DNA from: an uncultured Cohaesibacter sp.
GTDB lineage: Bacteria; Pseudomonadota; Alphaproteobacteria; Rhizobiales; Cohaesibacteraceae
Assembly (NCBI RefSeq): GCF_963676485.1
Contig: NZ_OY781114.1
Span: 1,696,501-1,760,500 of the forward strand
DNA length: 64,000 nt
Direction of reading: 5' to 3'
Part shown: one piece after another, positions 61,463-64,000 of the stretch
How the letters are laid out: the number at the start of each line of letters is the position of its first letter
Position numbering within the stretch: position 1 is the stretch's first letter
Position numbers and translations under genes: made by a program
The notes under the pieces: generated by a model
Told to the model about the DNA's origin: nothing
What the model saw: only the letters and a program-made list of their open reading frames with translations
Databases searched by the model: none

Positions 61463-63883
61463 TCAGCCACGCAGTTCGCCGCCGGTTGCCTTGGCAACGG
61501 CTGCGACGATCTTTTTGGAGATCGCTTCGAGGTCTTCGTCTGTCAGCGTCTTGTCCTTCGGCTGCAGGGTCACTTCGAAGGCAACGGACTTTTTGCCCGG
61601 CTCCATATGTTCCCCTTCATAAACGTCAAACAGGTTGACGCCTGTGATCAGCTTCTTGTCGGCGCTGGCAGCTGCCTTGAGAACCGTTGCTGCGGTCACC
61701 TCATGTGCCACGACAAAGGCAAAGTCGCGGCTGAGTGGCTGCAGGTCGGAAAGCTGCAGAGCAGCACGGGACTTGACTGCCTTCTTCTTGGGCTCCGGAG
61801 CGGCTTCAATGGCAATTTCGAAGGCGCAGACAGGGCCGTCCACCTTCAGCTCATCGAGAACTTTTGGATGAAGCTCACCAAAGCTGCCCAGCACCACTTT
61901 CGGGCCGAGCTGGATCTTGCCGGACCGTCCCGGATGATACCAGTCCGGACCACCTGCCACGATCTGCAGCTTGGAGCTGTCCATTCCCATGGCTTCCAGC
62001 ACGGCCATAGCATCCGCCCGCACATCAAAGACGTCGGCAGCCTTGGCCGGATCGCGCCAATGGCGACCATTGCCGCCAATCTGGACAGCCCCACGGCGCA
62101 TGCCAGTGGCATGGGTGAACTGTTCATCAGGCTTGTCGCCAAGGAAGATCTGACCAATCTCGAACAGGGCAAGATCATCAAAGCCACGGTCAACGTTGCG
62201 TTGGGCTGCCTGCAAAAGGCCGGGCAGAAGGCTCGGACGCATGTCCGACAGCTCGGCAGAGATCGGGTTGGTCAGAGCCAATTCCGGTTTGCCGCCACCG
62301 AACATTTCGGCCATCTTCTTGTCAACAAAGGACCAGGTAACCGCTTCCACCATGCCGCGTGCAGCAAGCTGGCGGCGGGCATTGCGAATGCGCTTCTGGC
62401 GCTCGGTCAGTGGAGGCTGGGTGACCGCGTTGAGACGCGGCAGAGCAACATTCGGCACGCGGTCCACGCCAACGATACGCGCCACTTCTTCCACGATGTC
62501 CGCCTTGCCATACACGTCGGGACGGAAGGACGGTACAGCAACCTTCACATGGTCGCTGGCACCTGACACCCAGAAGCCAAGGCGCTTGAGCACCGTCTTG
62601 ATTTCCAGATCAGGCACATCAAGGCCGGCTAGACGTTTCACTTCGGAAAGCGGGAAGTCGATGATCTTGTCTTCAAGCGGCGCTTCACCGGCAACAACCA
62701 TGTTGGAAGGCTCACCGCCACAAAGGTCCATCACCATCTGGGCTGCCAGATAACCGCCAGGAATGACAAAGGCCGGATCGCAGGTACGCTCGAAGCGATA
62801 GCGCGCATCGGACTGGATGCCCAATGCACGACCGGCACGAGCCGTCTTGATCGGATCGAACCATGCGCATTCCACGAAGACATTGGTGGTTTCGGGCTGG
62901 GAGCCAGTGCCCTCGCCGCCCATGATGCCGCCAAATCCGACAGGACCATTGTCGTCAGCAATAACGCAAATTTCCTCGCCTGCCTTGATTTCATATTCCT
63001 TGCCGTCAAGCGCAACCAGCTTTTCGCCCGGCTTGCCAAGGCGCACATGGATGTCACCGGCCACCTTGTCTGCATCATACACATGCAACGGGCGACCGCG
63101 GTCGTAGGAAATATAGTTGGTGATGTCCACCAGCGCATTGATCGGCCTAAGGCCAATGGCCAGCAGACGGCGCTGCAGCCATTCCGGGCTCGGGCCATTC
63201 TTGACGCCCCTGATATAGACACCGGTGAAGACCGGACAAATCGGATTGTCGCCCTCTTCCTTCAGCGTCACATTGATCGGGCTGTCAAAGCTGCCAGCGA
63301 CTTCCTTGGGATGATGCTCCTTGAGCGTACCGATGCCAGCACCGGCAAGATCGCGGGCCACCCCATAAACACCCAATGCGTCACCACGGTTTGGCGTGAT
63401 GGCGATATCAATGACAGGATCATCAAGGCCGAGAACCGGAGCAAATGGCTCACCGATTGGCGCATCTTCGGGCAGTTCTATGATACCGTTATGCTCATCG
63501 GACATCCCCATTTCCCGCTCGGAACACATCATGCCGTTGGATTCAACCCCACGGATGGTCGTCGGCTTCAATTTCATGCCGTTGGCCGGAATAACAGACC
63601 CGTTCTGAGCCAGAACGACCTTGATGCCAGCGCGGGCATTGGGCGCGCCACAGACGATCTGCAACACTTCTTTGCCGGTGTTGACCTTGCAGACGCGCAG
63701 ACGGTCAGCATCTGGATGCTGCTCGGCTTCTTCAACATAGGCGACGGTGAAATCCTTCAGATCCGCAGCCTTGTCGATGACTTCCTCGACCTCAAGGCCG
63801 ATGATGGTGAGCTTGTCGAGAATTTCTTCCAGAGACGCATCCGTGTCGAGATAATCCTTCAACCAGGAGAGTGTGAATTTCAT
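61463..63883 (-). CDS. pheT: Phenylalanyl-tRNA synthetase beta subunit
   Basis: An 806-residue subunit of the alpha2-beta2 enzyme that charges tRNA-Phe. In order, it has the N-terminal tRNA-binding OB fold ([20 protein letters not shown]), B3/B4 editing domain (PISAEL-type blocks and CSEREMGMS), B5 domain ([20 protein letters not shown]), the core catalytic-like domain and the C-terminal FDX-ACB anticodon-binding domain ([36 protein letters not shown]). The ATG overlaps the pheS stop by 4 bases (ATGA), showing coupled translation. Confidence 0.97.
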   Translation of the reverse strand: MKFTLSWLKDYLDTDASLEEILDKLTIIGLEVEEVIDKAADLKDFTVAYVEEAEQHPDADRLRVCKVNTGKEVLQIVCGAPNARAGIKVVLAQNGSVIPANGMKLKPTTIRGVESNGMMCSEREMGMSDEHNGIIELPEDAPIGEPFAPVLGLDDPVIDIAITPNRGDALGVYGVARDLAGAGIGTLKEHHPKEVAGSFDSPINVTLKEEGDNPICPVFTGVYIRGVKNGPSPEWLQRRLLAIGLRPINALVDITNYISYDRGRPLHVYDADKVAGDIHVRLGKPGEKLVALDGKEYEIKAGEEICVIADDNGPVGFGGIMGGEGTGSQPETTNVFVECAWFDPIKTARAGRALGIQSDARYRFERTCDPAFVIPGGYLAAQMVMDLCGGEPSNMVVAGEAPLEDKIIDFPLSEVKRLAGLDVPDLEIKTVLKRLGFWVSGASDHVKVAVPSFRPDVYGKADIVEEVARIVGVDRVPNVALPRLNAVTQPPLTERQKRIRNARRQLAARGMVEAVTWSFVDKKMAEMFGGGKPELALTNPISAELSDMRPSLLPGLLQAAQRNVDRGFDDLALFEIGQIFLGDKPDEQFTHATGMRRGAVQIGGNGRHWRDPAKAADVFDVRADAMAVLEAMGMDSSKLQIVAGGPDWYHPGRSGKIQLGPKVVLGSFGELHPKVLDELKVDGPVCAFEIAIEAAPEPKKKAVKSRAALQLSDLQPLSRDFAFVVAHEVTAATVLKAAASADKKLITGVNLFDVYEGEHMEPGKKSVAFEVTLQPKDKTLTDEDLEAISKKIVAAVAKATGGELRG

Positions 63884-64000
63884 GAGGAGAGCCCTCCTAC
63901 CAGAGAAGGAATGTCAAGGGGACGGAAACCGTAATGATCGAGCCAGCGTTTGTCGCCGTTGAAGAAGGCCCGAAGATCCGGCATGCCATATTTCAGCATG
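63880..64000 (-). CDS. pheS: Phenylalanyl-tRNA synthetase alpha subunit, C-terminal end (partial)
   Basis: The last 39 codons of pheS enter from the right edge: [35 protein letters not shown]. These are the final residues of the catalytic domain. The stop overlaps the pheT start (ATGA), so pheST is one operon transcribed leftwards. Most of the gene lies outside the window. Confidence 0.93.
   Translation of the reverse strand, partial: MLKYGMPDLRAFFNGDKRWLDHYGFRPLDIPSLVGGLSS

Noticed and set aside
61454-62566. Plus-strand open frames antisense to pheT, including 63047-63934
   Set aside because: Both are shadows of pheT. They lack ribosome binding sites and family-like sequence.

Overview
The window reads as a chromosomal segment of an alphaproteobacterium, most likely a Hyphomicrobiales (Rhizobiales) member of marine or host-associated habit. 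The evidence is the sequence character of PheS/PheT, LepA and FeoABC, the Tat-exported TRAP binding protein, DUF2000, DUF1203 and DUF2799 proteins, and many divergent regulator/target pairs. Genus-level placement is not possible from sequence alone.

There are two contrasting halves. Positions 1 to about 47.8 kb form an accessory region. It holds small, unrelated metabolic, transport and modification genes, mostly as divergent pairs of a transcription regulator and its probable target: AraC|SDR, Lrp|DUF2000, aldo/keto reductase|LysR, dehydratase|SDR, XRE-cupin|AzlCD, EamA|LysR, LysR|YciI-TauE, MarR|SDR and XRE-cupin|GNAT. It also contains a formylglycine-generating-enzyme-like protein, an autotransporter, a porin-like protein, six GNAT acetyltransferase genes (one present twice as a near-perfect inverted copy), a methyltransferase, a phosphotransferase, an Imm11-like protein and a DUF262/DUF1524 restriction-type protein. 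Insertion sequences and remnants are IS3, IS110/IS1111 and IS1182-like. Positions 48.3 to 64 kb look like core chromosome: tRNA-Ser(GGA), msrA, a mepA-like endopeptidase, a diguanylate cyclase, lepA, a TRAP substrate-binding protein, an Lrp regulator, feoABC, a nucleotidyltransferase, an ASCH protein, and pheT with the end of pheS.

The main discovery is that nearly every accessory gene unit is bracketed by copies of one intergenic repeat ('family 1', full length about 190 bp, about 30 full or half copies). I found none of these in the core half. The repeat has a left module ending in GCAATCGCGGCCC and a right module carrying CCCCATTGCTGTCATTCGAA and GCAGCATTTT. The modules also occur alone, as in mosaic repeats. 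Copies lie in same-orientation runs that switch at a few points. A GNAT gene is duplicated in inverted orientation (13.8-14.6 kb and 22.4-23.3 kb), and at least one end of the duplication, probably both, falls inside family 1 copies, which suggests these units move or recombine as cassettes. No integron integrase, attC consensus or other recombinase was found in the window.

A second repeat is a 175-bp MITE-like element with terminal inverted repeats. It has inserted twice at the same GGCC site inside family 1 copies, and one of those MITEs was then split by an IS110/IS1111 element. This triple nesting fixes the IS ends to within a few bases and shows about 245 bp of non-coding sequence downstream of the transposase, where the guide RNA of IS1111-type elements would be expected.
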